DNA of 24,089 nucleotides from DASWKG01 sp036396755 (GTDB lineage Bacteria > Actinomycetota > UBA4738 > CALAEC01): assembly GCA_036396755.1 (NCBI GenBank), contig DASWKG010000051.1:1-24089 (forward strand), written 5' to 3'. The stretch's first letter is position 1. The number at the start of each line of letters is the position of its first letter. A program made the position numbers and the translations under genes. Of the stretch, positions 8,231 through 15,679 are shown piece after piece. Under the pieces are notes generated by a model. The model was not told the DNA's origin and made no database searches. It saw nothing but the letters and a program-made list of their open reading frames with translations.

Positions 8231-9159
8231 CCCACCCCCATGCGCTTCCGGTAGTCCTCGAACGCCTCGCCCGTGATCCGCTCGTAGGCCTCACGGTACC
8301 GCGCCGCGGTCTGCTCGACGACGTCCCCGGGAAGATCCGGCGGTGGCGGCTCGTGGTCCCAGCCCGAGGCGTCGAGCCAGTCGCGGACGTACTGCTTGTC
8401 GAACGACGGCTGGGCGCCGCCCGGCTCGTAGCGGTCGGCCGGCCAGAAGCGCGAGGAGTCGGGGGTCATGACCTCGTCGATGAGCGTGATCTCGCCGTCC
8501 ACGAACCCGAACTCGAACTTCGTGTCGGCCAGGATGATCCCGCGCTCGAGCGCGAGCGCGGCGCCGAACCCGTAGAGCTCGAGCGTGAGCTCCTTGAGCC
8601 GCTGGGCCAGGCCCTCGCCGATCAGCTCGCCGGCGCGCTCGATCGAGATGTTCTCGTCGTGGCCGGTCGTCGCCTTGGTCGCCGGGGTGAAGATGGGCTC
8701 GGGGAGCCGGTCCGACTCCACGAGACCCTCGGGCAGGGGGACGCCGCAGACGCTGCGCGACTCCCGGTACTCCTTCCAGCCCGAGCCCGACAGGTACCCG
8801 CGCGCGACGCACTCGATGGGCACCACCGCGGCCTTGTGCACCAGCATGGTGCGGCCGGCCAGCTCGTCGCGGTGCTGGTCGTACGGCGCCGGCAGGTCGG
8901 CTGCGTCGGCGGAGATCAGGTGGTTCGGCACCAGGTGGCCGGTGCGCTCGAACCAGAACAGCGAGAGCGCGGTGAGGACCGCGCCCTTGTCGGGGATGGG
9001 CGTGGGCAGGACGACGTCGAACGCCGAGATGCGGTCGCTGGCCACCATGACCAGCCGGTCCCCGGCGTCGTACATGTCCCGCACCTTGCCCTTCACCGCG
9101 GGGATCTCACTCGCTTCGCTCGCTGCGATCCCCGCGGCCCCAGATTCATGTGTGCTCAT
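8227..9159 (-). CDS. purC: SAICAR synthetase (phosphoribosylaminoimidazole-succinocarboxamide synthase)
   Basis: This enzyme joins aspartate to carboxyaminoimidazole ribonucleotide using ATP, the seventh step to IMP. The 310-residue length fits the longer form of the family. The core starts at KGKVRDMYD (23-31) and continues with SDRISAFDVVLP, IECVARGYLSGSGWKEY, TKATTGHDENIS, and LADTKFEFGF followed by IDEVMTPDSSRFW. The ATG at 9159 overlaps the purB stop as ATGA and has GGAGGT four bases upstream. The first 22 residues are unusual: most are encoded by a perfect inverted repeat (9096-9137) and are rich in Ala, Ser and Glu, where most relatives have a leucine-rich strand. The enzyme is otherwise intact. 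Confidence 0.96.
   Translation of the reverse strand: MSTHESGAAGIAASEASEIPAVKGKVRDMYDAGDRLVMVASDRISAFDVVLPTPIPDKGAVLTALSLFWFERTGHLVPNHLISADAADLPAPYDQHRDELAGRTMLVHKAAVVPIECVARGYLSGSGWKEYRESRSVCGVPLPEGLVESDRLPEPIFTPATKATTGHDENISIERAGELIGEGLAQRLKELTLELYGFGAALALERGIILADTKFEFGFVDGEITLIDEVMTPDSSRFWPADRYEPGGAQPSFDKQYVRDWLDASGWDHEPPPPDLPGDVVEQTAARYREAYERITGEAFEDYRKRMGVG
9096..9137. repeat. REP-like inverted repeat inside the purC coding region
   Basis: Two 11-base arms, CCGCGGGGATC (9096-9106) and GATCCCCGCGG (9127-9137), are perfect reverse complements around a 20-base loop made of CGCT/TCGCT units. On the purC mRNA this would form a strong hairpin beginning about 22 bases after the start codon. 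It encodes residues 8-22 of PurC without breaking the frame. Similar short CGAG/CGAA-rich palindromes are known as scattered elements in GC-rich genomes; its copy number in this genome cannot be seen here. Confidence 0.7.
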
Positions 9160-10454
9160 TGCACCTCCAGTTTCTCCAATCGAGAGAAGACGGATTCCAG
9201 ATGACCCAGGCGAGGTTCGAACAGGGCGGCGAGCTCGTCCGCGGGGAGCGCTTCGCCCACGCGGGGGTCGGCGCCGATCGTCTCGCGGAAGCTCTCGCCC
9301 CGGTCCCAGGCGGCCGCGGCGGCCTCCTGCACGATGGCGTAGGCGTCGTCGCGCGAGAGCCCGCGCTCGATGAGCGCGAGCAGCACCGGCTGGGAGAACG
9401 CGAGCCCGCCGCCCGAGTCGAGGTTGTCGCGCATCCGCTCGGGGAACACGACGAGGCCGTCGACGACCCCCGTCGCCAGGTGGAGCCCGTAGTGCAGCGC
9501 GATCGAAGCGTCGGGGAGCACCACCCGCTCGACCGAGGAATGCGAGATGTCGCGCTCGTGCCACAGCGCGACGTTCTCGAGGCCGGCCTGCAGGTGCGAG
9601 CGCAGCAGCCGGGCGAGGCCGGTGATGCGCTCGGAGACGATCGGATTCCGCTTGTGCGGCATCGCCGACGATCCCTTCTGCCCCTTCCCGAAAGGCTCCT
9701 GCACCTCGCGCACCTCGGTTCTCGCGAGGTGGCGGATCTCGACGGCGATCTTCTCGAGCGTCGCGCCCGTCAGCGCGACGGCCGCGAGGTACTCGGCGTG
9801 CCGGTCGCGCTGGACGATCTGCGTCGACGCCTCGGCCGGCGCGAGCCCGAGCTCGCGGCAGACGTGCTCCTCGACGAACGGGTCCACGGCCGAGTAGGTG
9901 CCGACCGCGCCGCTCACCTTGCCCACGGAGACGCTCTCGCGCGCGGCCCGCAGCCGCTCTCGGTCGCGCGCCAGCTCGAACGCCCACACCGCCAGCTTGT
10001 GGCCGAAGGTCGTGGGCTCGGCGTGCACGCCGTGGGTGCGGCCGATGCACACGGTGGCCCGGTGCTCGAGCGCGCGACGCTTCACCGCGGCGAGCAGCCC
10101 CTCGAGCTCGGCGAGCAGCAGGCCGGCGGACTCGCGCAGCTGGAGCGCGAGGGTCGTGTCGAGCAGGTCGCTCGAGGTGAGCCCGAAGTGGATCCACCGC
10201 CCCGCCGGCCCCACCGACTCCGCGGCCGCCTGCACGAACGCCGCCACGTCGTGGTTCGTGGTCCGCTCCAGCTCATCCACCCTGGCATCCGTGACCGCGA
10301 TGCGGTCACGGATGACCTTGACGTCCTCCTCCGGGATGCGCCCGAGCTTCGCCCACGCCTCACACGCCAGCACCTCGATCCGCACCCAGTGGTCGAGCTT
10401 GGCCGTCTCCGACCACACGGCCCCCATCTCCGGCAGGGTGTACCGAGGGATCAT
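9156..10454 (-). CDS. purB: Adenylosuccinate lyase
   Basis: The 432-residue enzyme acts twice in purine synthesis: it releases fumarate from SAICAR to give AICAR, and from adenylosuccinate to give AMP. It belongs to the fumarase/aspartase superfamily. The signature loop GSSAMPHKRNP (261-271) contains the flexible catalytic serine region, RTHGVHAEP holds the catalytic His141, and GLTSSDLLDT (91-100) is the TSSD substrate-binding segment. N-terminal residues MIPRYTLPEMGAVWSE match the family start. Ten bases separate it from purE; its stop overlaps the purC start. Confidence 0.97.
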   Translation of the reverse strand: MIPRYTLPEMGAVWSETAKLDHWVRIEVLACEAWAKLGRIPEEDVKVIRDRIAVTDARVDELERTTNHDVAAFVQAAAESVGPAGRWIHFGLTSSDLLDTTLALQLRESAGLLLAELEGLLAAVKRRALEHRATVCIGRTHGVHAEPTTFGHKLAVWAFELARDRERLRAARESVSVGKVSGAVGTYSAVDPFVEEHVCRELGLAPAEASTQIVQRDRHAEYLAAVALTGATLEKIAVEIRHLARTEVREVQEPFGKGQKGSSAMPHKRNPIVSERITGLARLLRSHLQAGLENVALWHERDISHSSVERVVLPDASIALHYGLHLATGVVDGLVVFPERMRDNLDSGGGLAFSQPVLLALIERGLSRDDAYAIVQEAAAAAWDRGESFRETIGADPRVGEALPADELAALFEPRLGHLESVFSRLEKLEVQ

Positions 10455-10464
10455 CCGCGCTCAC

Positions 10465-10938
10465 TCAAAGCTTGAAGCCCTCCGCCAGCGAGTCCTTGAA
10501 CTCGTGGATGCGCTTGCGCACCCCCTCGTCCTTCACCGAGAGGATCTGGGCCGCGAGGATCGCGGCGTTCACGGCGCCGTCGATGCCCACCGTGGCCACC
10601 GGCACGCCCCGCGGCATCTGCACCGTCGAGTAGAGGGCGTCGGCCCCCCCGAGGTGATCGACGCCGATCGGCACGCCGATCACCGGCAGCGCGGTGCGCG
10701 CCGCGACCGCACCGGCGAGATGCGCGGCCCGTCCGGCACCGCAGATGATGGCGACGATGCCGCGGTCCTCGGCCGTCCGAGCGTATTCGTCGACCGCGTC
10801 GGGGTTGCGGTGGGCCGACATGACGTGGATCTCGTGGGGGATCTCGAAGCGCTCGAGGATCGCGCCCGCCTGCTGCAAGACCGGCAGGTCGGACGCGGAG
10901 CCAACCAGGATCCCGACCAGGGGTGATTCCTCAGCCAC
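10465..10938 (-). CDS. purE: N5-carboxyaminoimidazole ribonucleotide mutase (AIR carboxylase catalytic subunit)
   Basis: The 157-residue protein performs the carboxylation-related step after PurM. It has GSASDLPVL (13-21) for phosphate binding, the catalytic SAHRNPD (His43) and a conserved C-terminal region with VQMPRGVPVATVGI. SAHRNP rather than SAHKGT points to class I (the PurK-dependent type), yet GAGRAAHLAG has Arg70 where most class I enzymes have Gly (AGGAAHLPG), and no purK is in the window. The GTG start at 10938 has AAGGAGGT six bases upstream, the strongest ribosome site in the block. It overlaps the purD end by eight bases. Confidence 0.95.
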   Translation of the reverse strand: MAEESPLVGILVGSASDLPVLQQAGAILERFEIPHEIHVMSAHRNPDAVDEYARTAEDRGIVAIICGAGRAAHLAGAVAARTALPVIGVPIGVDHLGGADALYSTVQMPRGVPVATVGIDGAVNAAILAAQILSVKDEGVRKRIHEFKDSLAEGFKL

Positions 10939-12196
10939 CGGCTACCTCCTTCGCGATATCGCGTCGATGGTGCATCCCGTCGAACGAGAGCAGGGAGCAG
11001 GCCTCGTACGCGCGCCGCCGGGCGTCGGCCAGGTCGGGGCCGAGCCCGCTGACGGCGAGCACCCTTCCCCCTGCGGTCACCACTCTACCTTCCCGGCGGT
11101 CGGTCCCTGCGTGGAAGACGTGCGCGCCGGGCAGGGCGGCGGCGTCCTCGAGCCCGTCGATCGGGAGCCCGGTCGCGTACGCCCCGGGGTAGCCTCCCGA
11201 GGCGAGGACGACGGTCACGCAGGCCTCGGGACTCCATCGAAGGGTCACCTCCGAGAGACGGCCGGTCGCGGCGGCCTCGAGCGCCTCGGCCAGGTCGGAG
11301 GCCAGCCGGGGGACGAGGACCTGCGTCTCCGGGTCGCCGAAGCGGCAGTTGAACTCGAGCACCTTCGGGCCGTCGGCTGTCAGCATCAGGCCCGCGTAGA
11401 GCAGACCCCGATACTCGATGCCCGAGGCCGCCATGCCCGCGACCGAGTCGCGCAGGATGGCCTCGATCGCCGGCCGGTGCGGCTCGGCGAACGGGACCGG
11501 CGAGTGCGCCCCCATCCCGCCGGTGTTGGGGCCGAGGTCGCCGTCGAGCGCTCGCTTGTAGTCGCGCGCGAGCACCAGCGGCAGGACGGTCTTGCCGTCG
11601 GTCAGCGCGAACGCCGAGACCTCCCTGCCCTCGAGGTGCTCCTCCACCAGGACGCGCGCGCCGGCCTCGCCGAAGACGCGGTCGACGAGCGACGCCTTGA
11701 GCGCCCGCATGGCCTCGTCGCGGTCGTCCGTGACGACGACCCCCTTGCCGGCGGCGAGGCCGTCGGCCTTCACCACGAACGGAGGAGGAAGCTCGTCGAG
11801 GTAGGCGGTCGCCTCGCCGAGCGCGGTGAACGTCCGCGAGCGCGCGACCGGGACGCCGCCGCGCTCGCACACCTCCTTCGCCCACGCCTTCGACCCCTCG
11901 ATGCGGGCCGCGTCGCGGCGAGGGCCGAACGCCGCGATGCCGGCGGCCTCGAGCTCGTCCACGAGCCCGTCGACGAGCGGCGCCTCGGGCCCCACGACCA
12001 CGAGGTCGGCGCGCACCGCGAGGGCGAGGTCCACCATGCCGCGGACGTCGCCGGGGTCGACCGCACGGTTCTCCGCGAGCTCGGCGGTCCCCGCGTTCCC
12101 GGGCGCCACGACGAGCGAGTCGACGCGCGCGCTCCGGGCCAGGCCCCAGGCGAGCGCGTGCTCGCGCCCGCCCTGACCGACGAGCAGGACCCGCAT
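10931..12196 (-). CDS. purD: Phosphoribosylamine-glycine ligase (GAR synthetase)
   Basis: This 421-residue ATP-grasp enzyme joins glycine to phosphoribosylamine, the second step to IMP. The N-terminal MRVLLVGQGGREHALAW is the family start, followed by APGNAGT, VVGPEAPLVDGLVD, the ATP-grasp segment VKADGLAAGKGVVV, PNTGGMGAHSPVPF, and the metal/ATP-site EFNCRFGDPETQ. Length is the family norm and no key residue is missing. It sits ten bases after purA and overlaps purE by eight bases, so it is probably co-transcribed with both. Confidence 0.97.
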   Translation of the reverse strand: MRVLLVGQGGREHALAWGLARSARVDSLVVAPGNAGTAELAENRAVDPGDVRGMVDLALAVRADLVVVGPEAPLVDGLVDELEAAGIAAFGPRRDAARIEGSKAWAKEVCERGGVPVARSRTFTALGEATAYLDELPPPFVVKADGLAAGKGVVVTDDRDEAMRALKASLVDRVFGEAGARVLVEEHLEGREVSAFALTDGKTVLPLVLARDYKRALDGDLGPNTGGMGAHSPVPFAEPHRPAIEAILRDSVAGMAASGIEYRGLLYAGLMLTADGPKVLEFNCRFGDPETQVLVPRLASDLAEALEAAATGRLSEVTLRWSPEACVTVVLASGGYPGAYATGLPIDGLEDAAALPGAHVFHAGTDRREGRVVTAGGRVLAVSGLGPDLADARRRAYEACSLLSFDGMHHRRDIAKEVAGG

Positions 12197-12206
12197 CAGG
12201 CCTTCG

Positions 12207-13481
12207 TCACCCGAGCCCCACGGTGTGCTCGCGATCCGGGCCCACCGAGACGTTGCGCACGGGGACTCCGCCGAGGTCGGCGATGAGGTCGATGTACTTT
12301 CGCGCGGGGCCCGGCAGGTCGTCGGGCGAGCGGGCCGACGAGAGATCGTCGGCCCAGCCCTCCAGCTCCACGAACTCGGGCTCGGCCTTGTGGACGATCG
12401 TCTGGTGGGGAGGGAAGTCCTCGTAGACGCGCCCCTCGTAGCGGTACGCGACGCAGACGCGGATCGCGGGGAGGCCCGAGAGCACGTCGATCTTCGTGAG
12501 GAAGAGCTCGGTGAGGCCGTTGAGCCGGGCCGCGTAGCGCAGCAGCACGACGTCGAGCCACCCGCACCGGCGGCGGCGGCCGGTCGTGACCCCGAACTCC
12601 AGGCCCTTCTCCTGCATCTGCGTCCCCGCCTCGCCCTCGTCCTCGGTCGGGAACGGGCCCGACCCGACGCGGGTGACGTACGCCTTCGTCACGCCGATGA
12701 CGCGGCTCACCTCTCCCGGCCCGAGCCCGGCGCCGACCAGCGCGCCGCCGGCGACCGGGTTCGACGAGGTCACGAACGGATAGGTGCCGTGGTCGAGGTC
12801 GAGCAGCGTGCCCTGCGCCCCTTCGAGCAGCACCCCCTTGCCCTCGCGGAGCGCCGAGTACAGGACCGACGACGTGTCGGCGATGTGCCCGGCGAGGCGC
12901 TCACCGTAGCCACGGTAGTCGTCGATGATCTGCTCCGCCTCGAGCGGGAGACGGTTGTAGATCTTGGTCAGGATCGCGTTCTTCTCCTTCAGGGTGACCT
13001 CGAGCTTCTTGCGGAAGATCTTCTCGTCGGTGAGGTCCTGCACCCGGAGGCCGATGCGGGCGGCCTTGTCGGCGTAGGCAGGGCCGATCCCGCGCTTGGT
13101 GGTCCCGAGCCGCTGGCCGCCGAGGTAGCGCTCGGTCACGCGGTCCAGCTCGAGGTGGTACGGCATGATCAGGTGCGCGTTGGCGGAGATGAGGAGCCGC
13201 GAGCAGTCGATGCCCTGCCCGGCCAGCTCGTCCATCTCCTCGAGGAGCACGCGGGGGTCGATGACCACGCCGTCGCCGATGACCGGCGTGATGTGCGGAT
13301 ACAGGATGCCCGAGGGGATCAGGTGGAGCTTGAGCGTCTGCCCGCCGGCCTGCACGGTGTGCCCGGCGTTGTTCCCACCCTGGTAGCGGACCACGAAATC
13401 CATCTGGTCCGCGAGCAGGTCGGTGGCTTTCCCCTTGCCCTCGTCACCCCACTGGGTGCCGACGAGGATCGTGGCCGGCAT
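12207..13481 (-). CDS. purA: Adenylosuccinate synthetase
   Basis: The 424-residue enzyme joins aspartate to IMP with GTP, the first step of the AMP branch; PurB finishes it, so both AMP-branch enzymes are in one block. Motifs: GTQWGDEGKGK (8-18) forms the phosphate loop with the catalytic Asp, NNAGHTVQAGG follows, then LLEGAQGTLLDLDHGTYPFVTSSN, and the C-terminal guanine-binding region ends with FLTKIDVLSGL. The ATG has GGGAGGGA upstream. It is the first purine gene transcribed, 51 bases after the dodecin-like gene, so it could be read from its own promoter or from the genes before it. Confidence 0.97.
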   Translation of the reverse strand: MPATILVGTQWGDEGKGKATDLLADQMDFVVRYQGGNNAGHTVQAGGQTLKLHLIPSGILYPHITPVIGDGVVIDPRVLLEEMDELAGQGIDCSRLLISANAHLIMPYHLELDRVTERYLGGQRLGTTKRGIGPAYADKAARIGLRVQDLTDEKIFRKKLEVTLKEKNAILTKIYNRLPLEAEQIIDDYRGYGERLAGHIADTSSVLYSALREGKGVLLEGAQGTLLDLDHGTYPFVTSSNPVAGGALVGAGLGPGEVSRVIGVTKAYVTRVGSGPFPTEDEGEAGTQMQEKGLEFGVTTGRRRRCGWLDVVLLRYAARLNGLTELFLTKIDVLSGLPAIRVCVAYRYEGRVYEDFPPHQTIVHKAEPEFVELEGWADDLSSARSPDDLPGPARKYIDLIADLGGVPVRNVSVGPDREHTVGLG

Positions 13482-13501
13482 CGGCTTCCCTCCCGGCCCC
13501 T

Positions 13502-13507
13502 AGTCTA
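13502..13507 (-). promoter_or_regulatory. Possible -10 box before purA
   Basis: TAGACT on the minus strand lies in the 51-base gap before purA, 20 bases upstream of the ATG. The same hexamer is used in the proposed EtfD-like gene promoter. No matching -35 box is seen at 16-19 bases, so this is weak evidence for a separate purine-block promoter. Confidence 0.25.
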
Positions 13508-13532
13508 CGGATGTCGCCGGAGCGGGCGCGGG

Positions 13533-13736
13533 CTATCGCTCGATACGGAACTTGATGCGGACGCGGGTGTGGTACTCCTTGATGGCGCTGCCGTCGACCA
13601 CGGCGGCGGTCTCGAGGATGTCCATCCCCTCGATCCCCCGAAGCGTCTTGCCGGCCTCCGCGAGCGCCTGCGCGGCGGCGTCGCGCCACGAGTCGCTGGA
13701 CACCCCGACGAGCTCGATCGTCTTGACTACGGCCAT
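13533..13736 (-). CDS. Dodecin-like protein lacking the flavin-stacking tryptophan
   Basis: The 67-residue protein follows the dodecin pattern closely: MAVVKTIELVGVSSDSW, then a helix ending KTLRGIEG, and the strands AVVDGSAIKEYHTRVRIKF. Dodecins assemble into hollow 12-mers that store flavins in bacteria and archaea. In flavin-binding members a Trp stands after LRx-I/L-x (Trp38 in the Thermus thermophilus protein); here that place is Gly37, so classical flavin stacking is unlikely. This resembles the former DUF1458 branch of the family. The ATG at 13736 has GGAGGGA at good distance; a GTG at 13742 would overlap the previous stop as GTGA but sits too close to that site. It lies between the aldolase gene and purA. 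Confidence 0.85.
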   Translation of the reverse strand: MAVVKTIELVGVSSDSWRDAAAQALAEAGKTLRGIEGMDILETAAVVDGSAIKEYHTRVRIKFRIER

Positions 13737-13738
13737 GC

Positions 13739-14644
13739 TCACTCCCTCCCTTCGTAGACCTCGATGAACCGCAGGTAGTTCTCGGCGATCTGCCGGGCCG
13801 CCTCGCCGCGGTCGGCGCTTCCTTCGACGAACGCGCCGAGCGGGCCGCCCCAGATCGTGCGGCCGATCGCGAACCCGACGTAGCCGGGGACGCCCGCGCC
13901 CTGCCCCAGCCAGTGGTCCACGGCGGCGGCGTCGGCACCACGGCCCAGCACCACGCAGGCCACGTCGTCGCGGCCGCCGGAGCGAACGAGCTGGGCGATG
14001 CGCTCACAGTCCTCGCGGCGGTCGATGCCCTCGATCTTCCAGATGTCGGGCTCCACCCCGCCGGCGTGCAGCTCCTCGATCGTCCCGAGCATGAGGCCGG
14101 GCCGTAGCTCCTTGTCGTAGCGGTCGTCGTCGCCGCCGACCGACTCGAGCTGGGCCGGCTCGGCCGGCACGAGCAGCTCGAACAGGTACTTCCGGTCCCG
14201 CTCGTGCAGCCAGTCGCCGAGCACCTTCAGCCGGGCGGTCTGGCGCGCGTTCATCTCGGCGTCGCCCTGGGGGTTGTAGCGGACCAGCACCTTCGAGAAC
14301 GTGGGATCGAAGTCCTCGATGTGCTCGCCGAAGGCGTCGCCGAACTCGAAGTCGAACTCATCCTGCCCGCTCTTCTCGACCGGCATCGCGAAGAGGAAGC
14401 CCTCGGCCTTCGCCTTCCGCGCCACGTCGGCGCCGTACTCCTCGTCGACGAGGATGCCGGCGGCGTCGCGCGGCGCGCCGTCGGCCCCCGCGCGCTGGAA
14501 CCCCTCGAAGATCAGCGACTTGCCATCGATGATCCTGGCGGTCTCCCCGGGCGTGGGGTCGCTTCCGACCCCGAGCTTCTTTCGGAACGAGCCGCGGTGG
14601 TCGAAGGCCAGGATGTACAGGCTGCCGTCGTAGCCGAGCGTCAT
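13739..14644 (-). CDS. DUF2090 protein, related to the C-terminal aldolase domain of IolC
   Basis: The 301-residue protein starts LYILAFDHRGSF (FDHRG at 14-18), then has LFAMPVEKSGQDEFDFEFGD, FSKVLVRYNPQGD, a glutamate-rich strand YLFELLVP, DIWKIEGID, and a C-terminal VGFAIGRTIWGGPL typical of a TIM-barrel aldolase phosphate site. This pattern matches DUF2090, which is fused to the sugar kinase in IolC proteins of inositol breakdown, where a 2-deoxy-5-keto-gluconate 6-phosphate aldolase role has been assigned. No other inositol gene is nearby, so the substrate is open. The ATG has GAGGAG upstream. The stop lies two bases before the dodecin-like ATG, suggesting joint translation. Confidence 0.75.
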   Translation of the reverse strand: MTLGYDGSLYILAFDHRGSFRKKLGVGSDPTPGETARIIDGKSLIFEGFQRAGADGAPRDAAGILVDEEYGADVARKAKAEGFLFAMPVEKSGQDEFDFEFGDAFGEHIEDFDPTFSKVLVRYNPQGDAEMNARQTARLKVLGDWLHERDRKYLFELLVPAEPAQLESVGGDDDRYDKELRPGLMLGTIEELHAGGVEPDIWKIEGIDRREDCERIAQLVRSGGRDDVACVVLGRGADAAAVDHWLGQGAGVPGYVGFAIGRTIWGGPLGAFVEGSADRGEAARQIAENYLRFIEVYEGRE

Positions 14645-14683
14645 CGAACGATCCTCCTCGTGCGTCGGGTCGGGCTTTCGGAC

Positions 14684-14989
14684 CTATCCTCGCCGAATGC
14701 CCAGGACGGCGCCACCGCGGGGCAGGGGCGCCTCCACCTCGAGCCGGCGCCGCTCCTCGATCGCGACCATCCGCAGCAGCCCGGCGACCGTGAGCTGCAT
14801 GAGCACGGTCACGCCCCCCACCAGCAGGCCCGTGCGGAGGGCGAAGCTCCGCGCGATCGCGGCGCACTGCCCGTCGAGGTCCGCGCCACACAGCTCGATC
14901 CCGGCACCGGTCGACGCCAGCGCCACGAGGGACCCCACCACGGCACCGATCGAGAGCACCGCGGCCGCCAGCCCCATGCGCGAGCCCAT
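14684..14989 (-). CDS. Small two-span membrane protein of unknown function
   Basis: The 101-residue protein has two clear hydrophobic segments (about 6-27 and 52-76), joined by a loop with two cysteines (Cys34, Cys42) about eight residues apart, and a basic, charged C-terminal tail starting EERRRLEVE. The positive tail suggests the C-terminus is cytoplasmic, which would put the short Cys-containing loop outside, where a disulfide could form; this is inference. I do not recognise a family. The ATG at 14989 begins two bases after the stop of the hydrolase gene, and a second ATG at 14977 is an alternative start. Confidence 0.65.
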   Translation of the reverse strand: MGSRMGLAAAVLSIGAVVGSLVALASTGAGIELCGADLDGQCAAIARSFALRTGLLVGGVTVLMQLTVAGLLRMVAIEERRRLEVEAPLPRGGAVLGIRRG

Positions 14990-14991
14990 CC

Positions 14992-15636
14992 CTACTGCTC
15001 GAAGGGATGCTCGGGGGTCAGCACCTCGACCCGGACGGGCGCGGCGGCCCGGCGGAACTCCTCGCCCTGGGGCTCGGTGCCGCACTCGAAGCCGTAGTGG
15101 TTCGGCACCGCGACGTCGGGGCCGATCACCCGCACCAGCCCGGCCGCCTCGTCGGGTCCCATCGTGTAGGGGTCCCCCCCGACGCAGACGAACGCGACGC
15201 TCGCGCGCAGGTCGTGGAGCTCGGGAAGATCGTCGGTGTCCCCCGAGAAGTAGTGCGCCCGGCCGTCGAGCTCGAGCACGTAGCCGACCCAGCCGTTCGC
15301 CTTCGGGTGCTTGTCGAGCCGGTCGGGGTGGATGTTGTGGGCGGGCACGGCCTGCGCCTTCACCCCCGCCGCCTCCACGGTGTCGCCCGGCGACACGGCC
15401 TCGACGTTCCCGGCCAGGTCGGCCGCAACGTCGCGCGGCGCGACGAGGACGGTGCCGTCCTTGCGAAGGCGCCCGAGGTCCCCGGGCGAGTAGTGGTCGT
15501 AGTGCGCGTGCGTGATGAAGATGGCGTCGGCCGGTTCCGGGTCCCCCGTGAGCCCCCAGGGGTCGACGTAGATGGTGAGGCCGTCGCCCCGCCATCGGTA
15601 CCCCGACTGCTTGTACCAGGTGAACCGCTCCAGCAT
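14992..15636 (-). CDS. Metallo-beta-lactamase-fold hydrolase (UlaG / COG2220-like)
   Basis: The 214-residue protein has the metal-binding signature THAHYDHYS (His43, His45, Asp47, His48), with further likely ligands His100 in VPAHNIH, Asp133 in YFSGDTDD and His180 in PNHYGF. The early strand WRGDGLTIYVDPWG and the short length fit the Lactamase_B_3 / UlaG-like branch rather than RNases or glyoxalases of the same fold. Members hydrolyse varied phosphodiester, lactone or amide substrates, so the substrate cannot be named. There is no signal peptide. It lies 43 bases after lemA and two bases before the small membrane gene. Confidence 0.85.
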   Translation of the reverse strand: MLERFTWYKQSGYRWRGDGLTIYVDPWGLTGDPEPADAIFITHAHYDHYSPGDLGRLRKDGTVLVAPRDVAADLAGNVEAVSPGDTVEAAGVKAQAVPAHNIHPDRLDKHPKANGWVGYVLELDGRAHYFSGDTDDLPELHDLRASVAFVCVGGDPYTMGPDEAAGLVRVIGPDVAVPNHYGFECGTEPQGEEFRRAAAPVRVEVLTPEHPFEQ

Positions 15637-15679
15637 CTCGACCCCCGTTCGGCGGGCTCCTACCCCGAAGGGCGGTTCG

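Noticed and set aside
13482..13532. Purine riboswitch or PurR box before purA
   Set aside because: The 51-base gap is too short for a purine riboswitch and shows no matching conserved elements or inverted repeat typical of PurR sites.
15637..15679. Rho-independent terminator between lemA and the hydrolase gene
   Set aside because: Only a three-base CCC-TTCG-GGG stem is visible and no T run follows.
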